The notes: a model not told the origin generated them from the sequence alone. DNA of 64,000 nt from Ephydatia muelleri (GCA_013339895.1 JABACO010000001.1:24244322-24308321), one strand, 5' to 3'; shown: positions 51,835 through 63,656, counted from the stretch's first letter. Program-made: numbers and translations.

Positions 51835-51965
51835 AGTTTCAGGTTTGTTTATAATTCTAGCATCATGTTGTCCTTCAAAAGGTTTGAGTCCTTCAACTCT
51901 AATGTAAGGATGTACAATGCATTCGGGAACGGACTGGCCCCTAGCCTTGATATAACTAAACGGTT

Positions 51966-52152
51966 CCATATCCAGAAATGGCCCATACATACGCGGTCAT
52001 CCTGTTGTTTTTTTTTCACATTGAATTTCAAACATGTTTAATATACTCTAAAAATCGATTTGATTATTATTTGCATTTTTCATGAAAAAAACATTAAGCA
52101 CCCTTTTACTAAAATCAAGACATTTAAATTAATTTCAACCGCGCATAATCAG
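51966..52152 (-). repeat. dispersed inverted repeat partner
   Basis: Inverted relative of 45240-45418, with GATGACCGCGTATGTATGG and CCATTTCTGGATATG in the minus-strand sense. AT-rich and non-coding. Confidence 0.75.
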
Positions 52153-52189
52153 TAAAATTTAGATGTCTTGACAGACTCGCCACGCGGAT

Positions 52190-52420
52190 TGCCACTCGAA
52201 CAGGCTGTCCCAAGTCTTCTGCGGTGTCTGGGCTTTATGGAAGACTAAGTATTGGCCTGGTCAGGGCCAACGCTAGGGCATTACTGGCTAGGTCGTCTTC
52301 ACTTTCGTAAAGACTTTAAGTACATATAGGTGTGTTGTATATTATTATTATAATGCTTTGTATCGGTTTAATTATAATTGTATTCATAAATGTATTTAAA
52401 AGATGACGCAAGATATTTAA
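52190..52420 (+). pseudogene. retrotransposon 3-prime tail (sixth copy)
   Basis: Plus strand reads CPKSSAVSGLYGRLSIGLVR followed by NARALLARSS, matching the recurring C-terminal block. An AT-rich tail with ATTATTATTATAATG follows. Confidence 0.5.
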
Positions 52421-53630
52421 ATATCATCCATTCATGACGTCTACGACGAAACTTTGGCTCACGTGCACATGTAACATTGATTTAAATCTGGTATAATTAA
52501 ATAGTAAAATAATGAAAGTCTTTAATACAGCGTGCCAAAGCTTCTGCGCGAGGGTGTGGTTACTGTGGTACGCCCACGCATATGTGAAAAGTCAGTTGTA
52601 GTTGATAAGTACATCATGCAACGCATGCCGATAGGGACTGACCAAACATTCAGAAATCATGTGTGCACACAATGTATCTGTTATGCCTCATGGCAGTGTG
52701 CAATGTGATCTGTTCTTTTAATTTATCATTGTCTACTTGAACCAGCTAGTAGCTCTAACCAAGGATTATTGACTATTAGAATCCTTGCTCGAACCCAGTG
52801 GGATATGCCTCATGTCATTCTCTTTGTCAGTAGCATTCGCGGCATTACTTTCAAAGTTGTTGTATTTTTCAACGCTTATGCGTAAGTTCTATCGGTATAC
52901 ATGAAAAAGCTTGGCGATTTTTATATAGACTCTATTGCCTGGTAACCTCGGACAACGCTCAGTTACAATTTCCACGCTTTTCTTGTTCATTTCACTACAA
53001 TGTAGTTACGAGCATTATCCGTGCATGCATGCATTGCGATACCTGCGGTTAATTGATGGTGCATGATCCAATTATGCTGTCATAGTCTGCGATTAATTAG
53101 GTTAAGTGATTGTGCATTATGCAAGACAATACGGTGCAAGATAACATGACTGCACCGCTGCGGTAATGAATGCTTTGAAGTGCAGTTTACCATATACATG
53201 TATGGTAAATGCATGATGAAGAGATTAGAACTAACTTGCTGCCCATGCAGGAGGCCTGCATACTTTTACTATCTTTGCGTGTGCACCTAAATTGGTGCAC
53301 GCATTCAATATATGCATGATGCAAATGGTTGCATGCATATGGTATATGGATACAATGCAGAGTGCAGCAGATAGTTTGCAGGCATTGTTTCCTTACAACT
53401 ACTGGTTATGACAATAACAAGGTCAGGTATTGGCATCTGTTTATAATCTTTTTTGCAGCTAGTATAGTCTTTCACAATTTCACTGGGATAAATGTTCAGT
53501 TGATTTATGATCAAATACGCATGGTTGAATGGATTGATGACTCCAGGTTAAAAGTGACACTGTCAATAAACCTATAATGTTCGTGCAAAGGTGATCTGCG
53601 AGTATGTATTGCATGCAGAGCGATCACGCA
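52421..53630. other. intergenic, no gene recognised
   Basis: AT-rich sequence with frequent TGCATG motifs. No domain-bearing frame and no tandem array. Confidence 0.5.
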
Positions 53631-53635
53631 ACGTA

Positions 53636-55208
53636 CACAGCCAGAAGTTACCAATCTGATTCAATGCTGGTGGTGCTTTTCAGTCTGTACCAGGGGTGGG
53701 TCACAGTCTGAATCAGAGTTACCGATAACAACAGCCGTCTGATTGTGGACTGTTGTACTTAGTTGATTCAAACTGATACTACAACCTGATAATGGCACTT
53801 ATTTCAATCTGAACCAGACGTTTTAACAGTTATGATTACAGGATTGATTCAAAGTATACGCTCGCCTGCTTCGCTCGTGCCCAGGCTGCTCATCACTTGT
53901 GCGCAGACCCGTGTAGCTCCTTTTTGTATCCTTACAGTGTATTCTCTGCAGCAGTCATTCCTCAAGCATATGGTAAACGTTTTGTACGCAACGTACCTCG
54001 TATACATGTATCAGTGATGTAATCCACCTGTTGCTATGCAGTAGATTATCATTCGAAGTATAGCGGAATGGAATACATGAATAAATAGACACCAGCAGTA
54101 CTTGGCTACAGGAGTAACTAGGTAAAGCTAACTATTCTCTTCATATAAGTAGCCATCCAGCTGTGGTGAACTACTAGCTGTGTACAAAGCTTCCGAAATT
54201 GCAGCAGAACTGTGATCATAGTCGTAAGCCACATCCTCATCAATCACAGTTTGTATTTCTGCAAGAGATGGCTGACCATTACAATAGTTTTCCTTGAGCC
54301 ATTGGCCAAAACGTTTTTATGTGCCATCTCGGCTTGCTGGTATTGATCTAGCAAACTTGCGCTTCAAAGAAATAAAATAACCTCATACATGAAAATCATA
54401 TTTTTAAAAACTTACCAAGAAAGCAAGATTGGACTTGTACTGAGAGAGATTGTCTGCATCGACCCTAATATACGAGCAGAACCGTTCTGCAAATTCATCT
54501 GTGCTGAGGTTTGCAAATGCTTCAAATGGTTTCTTTGCTAGAACCTGAGTGTCATTCAAATTTATTTAAAAAACCATGCATATATTACCAACCCGTCGCC
54601 TCTTTTCTGCCCTTATGTCACTAAGACGTTTCAGGCAAAAAGACAAAGCTTTGCTAACTTTTGTCTTTGACTTTGCTAATTCAGGCCCTAGAACTTTTTT
54701 GACAACAGTATCCTACTAGCAGAAATGCACTGAATGCATATACATGTAAGAGAATGTATCTCTCACCTATGATGCAACATTTCAATGTTCCCATTGAAGA
54801 ACATACCAATGAGAAGACTCTGCATTTCAAGCATGATTGGATGATGTACTGCTTAAACGTGTATTGTGTGTGTAATGCTTATCGTATTGTTTGTAACGTG
54901 TTTTGTTTCAACTTCGTAATGTATTGCGAATTGAACCCTCGTGAATACAAAATACATTTAGGGCTGGGAACGTGGTAAACAAACGTAAATGCGTTCCGGT
55001 CTTCATCGGATACCGCGTTGATTCAGACTGTACACAGCCATATTTCAGACTGATAACCAGGTTTGGTAATCCTCTGGTAATACAGTATGAATCAATGTTA
55101 CTCCATCAAATATGAATCAAAGGTTCTGCACCAGTTCTACCAGGGTCTGGTAACAGTCTGATTCACCATTGGGTACAGGTTTGAAACAAGAAAAAACTTC
55201 TGGCTGTG
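53636..55208 (-). mobile_element. TIR-bounded element carrying an unrecognised gene (member B)
   Basis: The ends CACAGCCAGAAGTT (53636) and AACTTCTGGCTGTG (to 55208) are perfect inverted repeats of 14 bp, and both are flanked by TA. The subterminal regions hold several copies of CAGTCTGATTCA-like motifs in both orientations (for example 53715, 55020, 55155). The only coding sequence is the minus-strand gene at 54125-54715. A TA duplication would suit a Tc1/mariner-like or similar group, but no DDE domain is visible, so the element may be non-autonomous. Confidence 0.6.
54125..54715 (-). CDS. unrecognised gene family, member B (multi-exon, damaged)
   Basis: On the minus strand, a Lys-rich block (GPELAKSKTKVSKALSF, then LKRLSDIRAEKRRR) at 54710-54590 is followed by an intron-like gap. 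Then come AFANLSTDEFAERFCSYIRV and NLSQYKSNLAFL at 54540-54415. The last block, 54330-54125, reads WLKENYCNGQPS, then an acidic Tyr/Ser-rich tail ending in YLYEENS. Member A at 45738-46560 has the same block order. The start of the last exon (MAHK) and WLKENYC are out of frame by one base near 54315, so this copy may be broken. Function unknown; the basic helix followed by an acidic tail would suit a nucleic-acid or chromatin partner, but that is only a guess. Confidence 0.45.
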
Positions 55209-56766
55209 TAATACGTTATTATTAATAGGACATTAAATAATAATCGGCTTCAAACGTTCTATAGATCTTGCAAATAAAAAAGCGGGGGAAATTAAAGGGT
55301 GCACTGTACACCGAACTGACTGATCCGCCGCCATATAAACCTAGTCCCTCGTATATATGCTCTGAACAGACAATTTGCATGTCTGCGACATGAATTAATT
55401 AATCAACGATGACCTTACTATATTATCTCCCACCTTACACGCCAGCTGGCGTGGTCACAAATTTCAGATAGAAAGCCGTTTATAATTAGCTGTTCTCAAA
55501 TGCAGACTGCCCGCATAAGTGACATGTTACCTAAGTTGCTGTAGTGGACCCGTGGGGTTGGACAAATTTGAACGGTTATGAAGCATCAAATTAGAATCAG
55601 AGCGCCACTTCGGCGAATCGCGTCTCCTCAGTTCTTGTATTTCAAACCCCCCCCCCCCCCCCCCCCCCCCCCCCGCTTTCGTACTCAACCAGGGCTCCAC
55701 GAGCCCCGGCCCCTTACCAAAATACTGCATGGATCCCCTTGCCAAGCGGGGATGTGGCCAGTAATAGTTTGTGAACATTTTGCGAGTTAATAAACCTAAC
55801 TATAATTATTTAGTTTAAAGCTTCATGTAATGGTACATACATGTAGCCGGCCGTGCTTCTGTTATCGCGACCATTTATTCAATAATGGTCAAAATGGCGG
55901 CGCCAGTAACCGAACATTGTTCAAAGGCTCCCCGAACTAGAAAAATCTATGTAATGGAAAAAAACAAATGGCATGAAAACATGTACCAATGTGCTGCAAA
56001 TCATAATAAAGGGTGGCAACTCAATTTTCCGTTAAGATTCAATTTAAAAAAAACAGTGGAATACAGTAATTAGGTCAGAAAACGTTGATTTTGTGTACAT
56101 ATTAATGGGAAGCTATGTTTTGCTTTCCCGAACTGAAATCTTCAATGTAATAGTATGTATATTTTTGCACAGTTTGCACTTTCTACACGTAAAAATGAGG
56201 TGGCAAATGTTTTATAACTTGCGGTTAGTTAATTAAATTCAAGAGTAACCATTTTTCATACATTTAAATAGGTGTAAGTCTAACTTTGTTTTGAATACAT
56301 CCAAACCATTAGTACTTATAAATTCAACACAAATTCAAACCACACTACCCCTATGTACTAGCAATGGAACACATGCTATAGGGTGTCTTTTTGAACACCA
56401 TCACTTTCCTGGTGACCGCTGATTTCTGCATATGCTGCACTTTGCAACACTTACGTCACATATGTCATGGTGGAAATGCTAGTGAAAGGTAGGCTATCTA
56501 TCCTGCTTTTTATAATCTTTGAACATTTGGTAATCATGTGTAGGTATGGAGGTGCTCTAAAAGAACTATATTTCACAGCAACTGAGGGTAGCCACTGTCA
56601 TTGAGTCTATTCTCCCACCAGGTTAAGTTTCAGCTAGTCTTGAACTATATCATATGTGTTGTCTCATATATGTACATTGGATTTTAGTGAAGAGCTAGCC
56701 ATTTCCAAATAGCGCTACGTATGATGTCATAATTACGGCGAAACCATGACGGTTTCAGTGCAATGT
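55209..56766. other. intergenic with a C tract
   Basis: A C tract of about 27 bases lies at 55647-55673. A 62-codon plus-strand frame (55885-56073) begins MVKMAAPVTEHCSKAPRTRK and has no recognisable domain. Otherwise nothing supported. Confidence 0.45.
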
Positions 56767-56887
56767 ATAGATAGTTTCCACAGAAAGGTGTGAAGGAATT
56801 TAATCACGGTCACGTCACGTAAAACCACACCCACTGGTTGGAAAGATTCGCTGGAGTGGCAACGGTGATAACACGTGGATCAAAGTT

Positions 56888-57767
56888 ATGTCTACGAAAG
56901 AGCGCTACTTTGCTTCATTGGATGCTTCTGGACGTCAAAGGTACCTGGATAAGTTATGCCTGCTGGGACTTTCAGTGGATAACGACCCGTATGCGGCAAT
57001 AAATTCCAAGAACTTTGTAAGCGACATGTCACTCTGGCCGCCAGTTGAGTTTGGGCACATCTTCTGCTATTTTATTGATCGCCCTGGCGTTTATACACGC
57101 CAACAGTTGCTTCAATGGAAGCAGCTGAATGCCTATTATTTCTTTACTAGCGGGTTTGTGCGAACCGTTGAAATTTGGGATCTGAATAACACGAGCCAGT
57201 GTGTAATTTTGAAAGCTCTTGTGAATCCAAGCATGCGTAATCCAGACGAGGCCCACTGTTCTTGGGTAGCAACCAGAAAGACAGGAGATATAGTGGCAGC
57301 ACACTGCACCTGCATGGCTGGGTGAGTTAGCACATGCACTCATTCATTCATGTATGCATACCATGCACTCATGGTGTATGTACCTGCTCCTTTTACTTTT
57401 AGCTTAGGTGAAGGTTGCTCTCATGTGGCTGCAATTCTTTTTAAGATAGAAGCTGCCAAACGTAATGGCTATACTGCTACTACTTCAAGCTCCTGTCAAT
57501 GGAATGAAGTGTTCACAACAAAGGTAGGTTATATTTGCTTCATTCATGCATGCAGTTTATATAGCTTCATTTGTATTTGACCAGCACCAGCCTGCTCGTA
57601 TCAGAGACATCATGTTCAAAAGACCATAGCGCTGTATGTTGCCAGATCTTGCCGCACCACGACAGCAGTCATCTACTACACCTGAGTACCCAACATCCAA
57701 AGACCAACAACAGTTTTTTACAACTCTGAAAGCTTTGATGCCAAAATCAGCAATCTTGTCCTCATAA
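56888..57767 (+). pseudogene. SWIM zinc-finger protein, truncated (YqaJ-type nuclease part missing)
   Basis: Exon 1 (56888-57321) encodes a conserved N-terminus (MSTKERYFASLDASGRQRYL, DMSLWPPVEFGHIFCY) and the first half of a SWIM finger, AAHCTCMAG. The intron 57322-57402 has GTGAGT and TTTTAG ends, and the frame resumes with LGEGCSHVAAILFKIEAA, completing CxC...CxH. Exon 2 ends at 57523; exon 3 from 57585 reads RIRDIMFKRP, meets a TAG at 57627, and continues in frame with KDQQQFFTTLKALMPKSAIL to TAA at 57765. In intact relatives this segment leads into a nuclease domain, which is absent. SWIM fingers bind DNA or protein. The in-frame TAG and the missing core make it non-functional as a nuclease. 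Confidence 0.75.
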
Positions 57768-58792
57768 GAAAAAATTCATCCATTGGTGAAAGTGACCGAC
57801 CCTTTGGTTGAACAAATGGCACAGTGAACGTGAAAACGTGAATAAATAAAACCCAATGTGGTAAACCAGTATAGAAGGAGGTCAGCTTATCATTTCCTTC
57901 TATCAAACTAAACGAAAAGGCACGTATTTGTAGTTGTTTATACAGGGTGTTTTTCTCTTCACTCAAATCATGTACGTGTGTTATCAGTTTCTTCATGTCA
58001 TCGTTTGTTTTCAAGTAGCTTTTTCTCTCAATTGTCGAATATTGGACATTTCAAGGAGTGCTACTGCAGCATAAACATCAGTTTCTGTCACATTTGCTGT
58101 CATTGAGTCCTCCATTGTAGTTGGTTCCTCTGCAGTAATTGGTTCCTCAGCCATGATTGGTTCCTCTGCCATGCTTGGTTCCTCTGCCATGATTGGTTCC
58201 TCTGCCATGATCTGTTCCTCTACAGTGGTTGGTTCCTCCATATCCAGATCACCTTCACTAGCTTTCTGAACACTTCCTGCGTCAGGAAGACCTTCTGCTA
58301 TATCATTAATAGCCCTGTTCCTCAAGTCGTTCAAACTTGGTACTTCCCTATGAACCTGTTCTTCATCACCCCTTAACTCATGCTGGACATGAACGAAAGA
58401 CTTCTTCCCTCTTTCCTGCCTCCTAGAATATCGCGCAATATTCGCAGTTGGCGATAATTTTGTACGCTTGTATACGGTTGGAAACATTGTGGGGATGTAG
58501 TCAATGTGATCAGGATCATGATGGGGTTCACCTGAAAATAACGCATGAATTAAATCCCAAAGCTGGTGATTCTTTTATGACAATACTAACCTGATACGAA
58601 ATGCGCACCACAAATCCTGGCGCTCTTTCCTGGTATCCACCTTTCTCTTTGAACCGCCGCTATCCATTTAGCCCTTTTCTCACTACAACGTTCACTTGGA
58701 AACCGGAAAAAACGAAGCCCAGGCTTCTTTCCAAAGTAGTTAGTACAGCCAACAACAACGCAATGAACAACCATGATGAAAGGAAGTAGCAA
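57718..58792 (-). pseudogene. THAP-domain transposase, truncated before the DDE core
   Basis: Exon 1 (58774-58591) encodes a THAP finger: VVHCVVVGCTNYFGKKPG with C-x4-C, RFFRFPSE, KWIAAVQRERW, then ICGAHFVSG with C-x2-H, ending at a GT donor. Exon 2 starts after TTTTCAG at about 58531 and continues DPDHIDYIPTMFPTVYKR, the usual THAP follow-on, then an acidic MAEEPI repeat array. After a frame change near 58015, a helical stretch (NDDMKKLITHVHDLSEEKNT) leads to FYTGLPHWVLFIHVFTF and SPMDEFFLMRTRL, the HTH region that precedes a DDE_Tnp_4 core. The core itself is missing. THAP fingers bind specific DNA, here presumably the element ends. Confidence 0.8.
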
Positions 58793-58798
58793 TAATTA

Positions 58799-59674
58799 CA
58801 GCGGCGGACGCAGGATTTAGGAGGGGGGGGGGGCACGCTTGTGGGCGGGACCCCAAATACTCACAGCTAGGGGGTATGGGGGAGCGCTGTGAGCTCCCCC
58901 ATCGGGGTCTGGGGCAGAGCCCCAGAAGCCAACGGTTTTTACATTTTAAAACCTTCCAAAACTACGTAAAAATAATGATAATTTAAAACCCATGCAATCA
59001 TTAATTTTAATTCACACCGCTGCATACAATAATTTTATTATTCATCAGTAGCATCAGTGGCTGCATCCTCCAAGATGAAGGAAAGCTTCATTCTCCGTGG
59101 CTGTTTGCTTGCAAAAGCATCAATTGTTTCCTTCACAGAAACGCTGATACATCTATGTACAGCTAGCAGAGCCAATCCATTCATCCTTTCCCTCGTCATT
59201 GTTGACCTGAGGTACGTTTTTAGCCTCCTTAGTCCACTGATGGAGCGCTATGCCTCGCAACTCGTTAGAGGCCAAACTGTCATAATATGAAGGATGGTAT
59301 GAACGTTTGGAAATTGCTGCTTCCTACAAGCCCTTAGGGCGGACAAAAGGTTGCTTGGGTGACTTTCTTTGGAAGCAGCTGACCAATAGAGCTGCATAAT
59401 TATTGTGCTTCATGTACTATACTTACTAACGCTGATCGTTTACAGAAGAAATCCGTAATCACAGACGCCTTTCTTTTCTTTACCTGGTTAACGCTAGCGT
59501 CAGATTGTTCTTCATAGGCAGCCATGATATGGTCCCAGGATTATAAATTGTGTGTGATTAATTAATGAGACCACAATCAATGTGATATATCTGACTGCGG
59601 TATTGTAATCATTTGATGGTTTTCAGTCGTGTATACCGTTATTACCGTATGACCGCATCTATTCATTTAACGGG

Positions 59675-59712
<38 letters not shown>

Positions 59713-59745
59713 GCCCCTTGTGCCCCCCCCCTCCGTCCGCCACTG
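58799..59745 (-). mobile_element. decayed hAT element nested in the ISL2EU-like element
   Basis: Ends CAGCGGCGGACGCAGG (58799) and CGTCCGCCACTG (to 59745) are imperfect inverted repeats of hAT type. A G tract of about 30 bases lies near the right end, and a GGGGTCTGGGGCAGAGCCCC phrase near the left. It contains only the transposase C-terminus. No 8-bp duplication is visible. Confidence 0.65.
59041..59395 (-). pseudogene. hAT transposase C-terminal dimerisation domain
   Basis: Minus-strand reading gives NLLSALRACRKQQFPNVHTI, then VWPLTSCEA, a stop codon where the catalytic Glu-Arg should follow, and then RSISGLRRLKTYLRSTMTRE and MNGLALLAVHRCI. This is the hAT dimerisation domain of the P52rIPK/THAP12-like or ZMYM-like type. 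The stop replaces the catalytic Glu context. Nothing upstream of this domain is left. Confidence 0.8.
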
Positions 59746-59872
59746 CAGTGAATAAATGGTTTTAAGCTCCACGTGCGTACTACTCCAGCAAATCTTTCCA
59801 ACCAGTGGGTGTGGTTTTTACGTGACGTGACGTGATTAAATTCCTTCACACCTTTCTGTGGAAACTATCTAT

Positions 59873-60576
59873 TGCGTTGCCAATCCCGGCCGTTCCGTAA
59901 GGTCTTCAATCTATGACTATAGCAACTGACTGTTGATGACCGTTCACGGTGACCGCGCTAGCGTACCGACGCACAGAATCACCGGCTGTGTAAGATCACA
60001 CTATAGAGTATGCACCGCACTACAGCAGTACGCGCCAGCCAACTAGTACAACTGCTCACGAACACTCAAATGAGGTTTTTTATGGGGACCTATGGTAAAC
60101 CGGTTCTAAACTGGTCTGGTCCCGCGCCGCGATCACATGCATGCTGTGCAGGCAGTCTCGTTATCATCTTGACGTGACTCATCAACATGTAGCTCATCCC
60201 TGACACTGACCTTTTATATAAAGTTGACTTGAGGTGTTAGTTATAAATATCTTGCAGATAGTATAAATTGAGCTGTTATTGTTTTTTGTGTCAAATTATG
60301 CAATTAACATTAACGTGATGGCACTTATTAATTTTTCCAAATGGGACCGGGGAACGAGCGAGGGTGTTACAAGATTAGCACATTACCGCCATTTATAATA
60401 ATAATCATTGACACATGAGTACCAATGACCATTATAATATAAATCCTCCAGGAACCGACAGGTATATGTTTCCACCACAGTAAAACACACTGGTGTATAA
60501 TGGACCAGAATCTGTTGCCGCAAGTGAAAAATCCATCACAAGTCAAGATTTATAGCTGGTGGAATAAAAAAATGCA
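59873..60576. other. intergenic, nothing recognised
   Basis: No domain-bearing frame, array or inverted repeat was seen. Confidence 0.5.
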
Positions 60577-63498
60577 ACAAAATTAATAAGTGTGTCTGCC
60601 AGTTTTAACTGTGCCCAGCCCAGCTGCTGTCATAGGAAATCACCACCTTTGTACACTGAGTAGCACTGATGATTTGGAAAGTTACTTGACCTCCTGACAC
60701 TTTCTTTTCTTCTTGGCCAGCATCCTCTTTGGGGCTACCTCCTGGGAGCAGGTCGGTGTTGTCTCAACCTTATTAATGCAGGATGCTGCTGCCACCAATT
60801 CTTTTGCCCTCTTGTTTCCCTTCCTTCTGCATTTGTAGTTCTCCATATCAGCATTTTGTGCCCTTTGTGTCACCTCCTCGTGCTCTTTCACGGCAATAGG
60901 CACCTCTTTTACGATGGTTACATCATTCTGTGCTCCTTCTATACCTTCTGTTTGGTCACCTACAGTAGACATGGTCAGTAAAAGAGCATGGAAACCTAGA
61001 AATTGTCTACCTAAATGCGTATAACCTCTTTTAAAGGGTCAACCATGTGACTACATCACACATATAACAGCCAATCATATTTGGGAGTGAGCGAAGCTTC
61101 TCACATTGTTCCCAGTGCTCAACAATCAGAAAAATGTTATCAATCTGTTGAACTTGAATGTGGAAATAGTAATATGCAAGTACACTATGTGTGATACAGT
61201 ACATAGACAGTCTGTATACATGCATGTCAGATGGCGTATGTGGATTAGTGTGTCTAGAGCTCTGATGGGGAAACAAGTCAGCTTCTCCATCATGCGCACA
61301 CTCTGCAGGTACTGGCATCAAATGTTCTGAGTTCCATGTGTGCTACAGGAGTTCAGTTATGCACACATCAGTTGCAGCGTATGCTCCACTTGTACGTTCA
61401 CAGTCACATGGCCACATATTACACACCACCATTAAATTCCACCACAACATGCACTCACTGCAGAAAGCTGCAAACAGTTTGATGCACTATACCTTGAGAG
61501 TCTAAGTATATGCTTGTTATTGAGGTGAATGAGAAACTGCTTGTTTATTATTGATGGCAGTGTTTAGGCCATCTCAGTTGTTGGTATAAACAGCACTCCA
61601 ATTTGATGACTACACTACCCATTCCTGTCCATTTCTATTATGTTTTCAGAACTGACATGGATCTCAATGAATGTAGTTGGGAATAGTTATGGCACATCAC
61701 ACAAAGCTAATTGTAACTGGGGCAAGAAAATAGTTCAAAAACTGACAATTTAGTAGGCCTACAGTGTAAATGCCATAGCAGGGCCTTCATGTGCAAGCAT
61801 GATTTTAAGATGCGCTGGGCACAAACAATGAACATATGATTATCAGGTGGAATCTGTAAATGGACCAAAGAATCTGTACTGTCACTCATTCATATAAGTA
61901 GACTTTTCCTTGCTATTTACACCATTCACAAAACCCTATTAATGATGTGTTCTTGAAAAGAATGTTCTCTATGCAACTTTGCAAATGTAGATCTGGTATT
62001 GAAAACTAATATTATTGATTACCTTGTGACTTGCTCATCTCCAACTCTTCAACACGATCAGCAGTAGCATTGTTCCCCATAGCTCTCAACACCTTCACTA
62101 ATGCTTAGTATGTTGCATCACTTGAATTTGTTCTTTTCCATGTCAACAACATCTTATCCCTCTTATCTGCTTCACTATCCCCTTTGATGTCAATATCCCT
62201 AACCGTCTGATCACAAAGAAGTCTTTGGCCAATACGTTTCCAATCAAAGTCATACTCAGCTATTGTGTAGATGTGCTCCTCACTACACTCCATGCTCAGC
62301 AGAGCTGCTATATGTGCAATAGTACATAGCTATAATCGATACACATGTACACGATATTGCAGTAATGAAAATTTTATTTATCATTAGATCAAAGTGATAT
62401 AAATTAATAACAATACATAAACAAACTGCATCAATACACTAACAGTGTAGCTTATCAAAGGCTTTAACTGGTCTCTGCAACCTCAAGCTAATCAGAGTTA
62501 ATGGATTGAGCATTTTTATATTTATTAATCAATTTATTGCATATTATGACATTAAAATTTACATTCAAGTTAGACATGCTGGTATAAGAAATACCATGAT
62601 GGCATGCACACATAAGTAAACAGCCTAGATAATTTCCTAAGAGTACTTGAGGAGAATGCACGACAATTCATATTATGTTTGAATCTAATTCCTCAAACTA
62701 CAACATCCATAGTCCAATTGTGTCATGTAGATACTCTTGAAGTAAGCTAGAGATCGAATTTCAATAAAAATCTGATATTCAGGTTTGACCTATGTAAATG
62801 ACTAATAGTGCAATACGGATTGTAACATGTCAACCTTTAACCAAAGTATTGAAATGTATTAAGATGAACAAATACTTTTAATTCCAAACACACTATTCTG
62901 ACATTTGCATTTCAGCTGGTTTCTTATCTGCAAGTGTACGTTATACTGACTACTAGTCACATTGGGATCAACAACTATACAGTAGTGCCAATTATTTCTA
63001 GGCTAATAAAAGCAAGTTAATCAATAATTGCTTACAATTTTTGTCCAAAAGCATACTCTTTGTTTGTAGGATTGCAATATTTCCCCTAGTAGGAAACTAA
63101 TTCAACAATGCACCAATAAAGCATGACTATTTGTTCTTATAAATTACTCAAACTGTACTTCTATCTTGTGTTACAATTAAGCAAGATAAAAACAACAGGT
63201 ACTCATATACTCCGCAATTTCAATCTTGAACCTATATTCTCCATGCAAGCGCATATATACATATTAAGGTATCAATATTACCGTCACGCAAGTGGGTTGA
63301 CTCCTTCTGGATATTGTAGTGCAGTGTACAGCCATCTCCCAGTACTTTTTTAGCAAAGGTATGTTCCAGCTGGTCAGGTTTATTACATTCCATGTCCTGG
63401 ATCATTGCCTTCGCAATGGTTTCATTTAGTTCAACCTCCAAAGAGATGGTCTTGCCAGTCCTAGACTTCACACAGATTTGCACACCATCATGAAAACT
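60577..63498. repeat. segmental duplication, copy 2
   Basis: Close copy of 29903-33790 in the same orientation without the two fold-back inserts. It ends at 63498, inside the first codons of the last ubiquitin unit, where AAAACTGATCATTAATTATA replaces the rest of the array. Differences from copy 1 are scattered substitutions and short indels. Confidence 0.9.
60682..62287 (-). pseudogene. Death domain gene, duplicate with nonsense codon
   Basis: Same two exons as 29966-31617. The Death domain exon (Met 62287 and downstream) reads IAEYDFDWKRIGQRLLC and IDIKGDSEADKRDKMLL, but CAA is TAA after SSDATY, so the last third of the domain (helices 5-6) is cut off. The basic tail exon (60972-60682) is intact and now ends in CQEVK with a stop. 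Unless the stop is bypassed, this copy cannot make the full protein. Confidence 0.8.
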
Positions 63499-63504
63499 GA
63501 TCAT
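63232..63504 (-). pseudogene. lone last ubiquitin-like unit of the duplicate
   Basis: Matches unit 16 of the long array: [56 protein letters not shown] six-base deletion removes two codons near the first helix ([10 protein letters not shown]), and the C-terminal extension is shifted by a small insertion. No other ubiquitin unit precedes it, so the duplication included only the 3-prime end of the array gene. Confidence 0.75.
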
Positions 63505-63656
63505 TAATTATAGTTATTGGTAGTTTAAAATACAGTGCTGCCATTTCGATGACTAGCTACACATTCTTGTGAGAAAAGATCTCAATCAATGAAGTTGGGA
63601 ATAGGTGTGGCAAATCACACTGAGCTAGCACGTTGGGCAACAAAATAAAATGAGAC
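63505..63656. other. unique spacer
   Basis: AT-rich sequence without features. Confidence 0.5.

Larger units (their letters stand above)
56767..59872. mobile_element. ISL2EU-like DNA transposon with 105-bp TIRs, internally deleted
   Basis: The left end (56767-56878) and right end (59769-59872) are inverted repeats of about 105 bp with few mismatches, starting ATAGATAGTTTCCACAGAAA. Between them a plus-strand SWIM gene and a minus-strand THAP gene converge and overlap at about 57718-57767. To my knowledge ISL2EU-type elements pair a THAP-DDE transposase with a second protein that has a SWIM finger and a YqaJ-type nuclease. Here the DDE core and the YqaJ domain, the 3-prime halves of both genes, are missing, as after one internal deletion. 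A decayed hAT element is inserted at 58799-59745. Confidence 0.65.

Noticed and set aside
59057-59290. 77-codon plus-strand frame
   Set aside because: The opposite strand encodes a clear hAT dimerisation domain there; the plus frame is its shadow.
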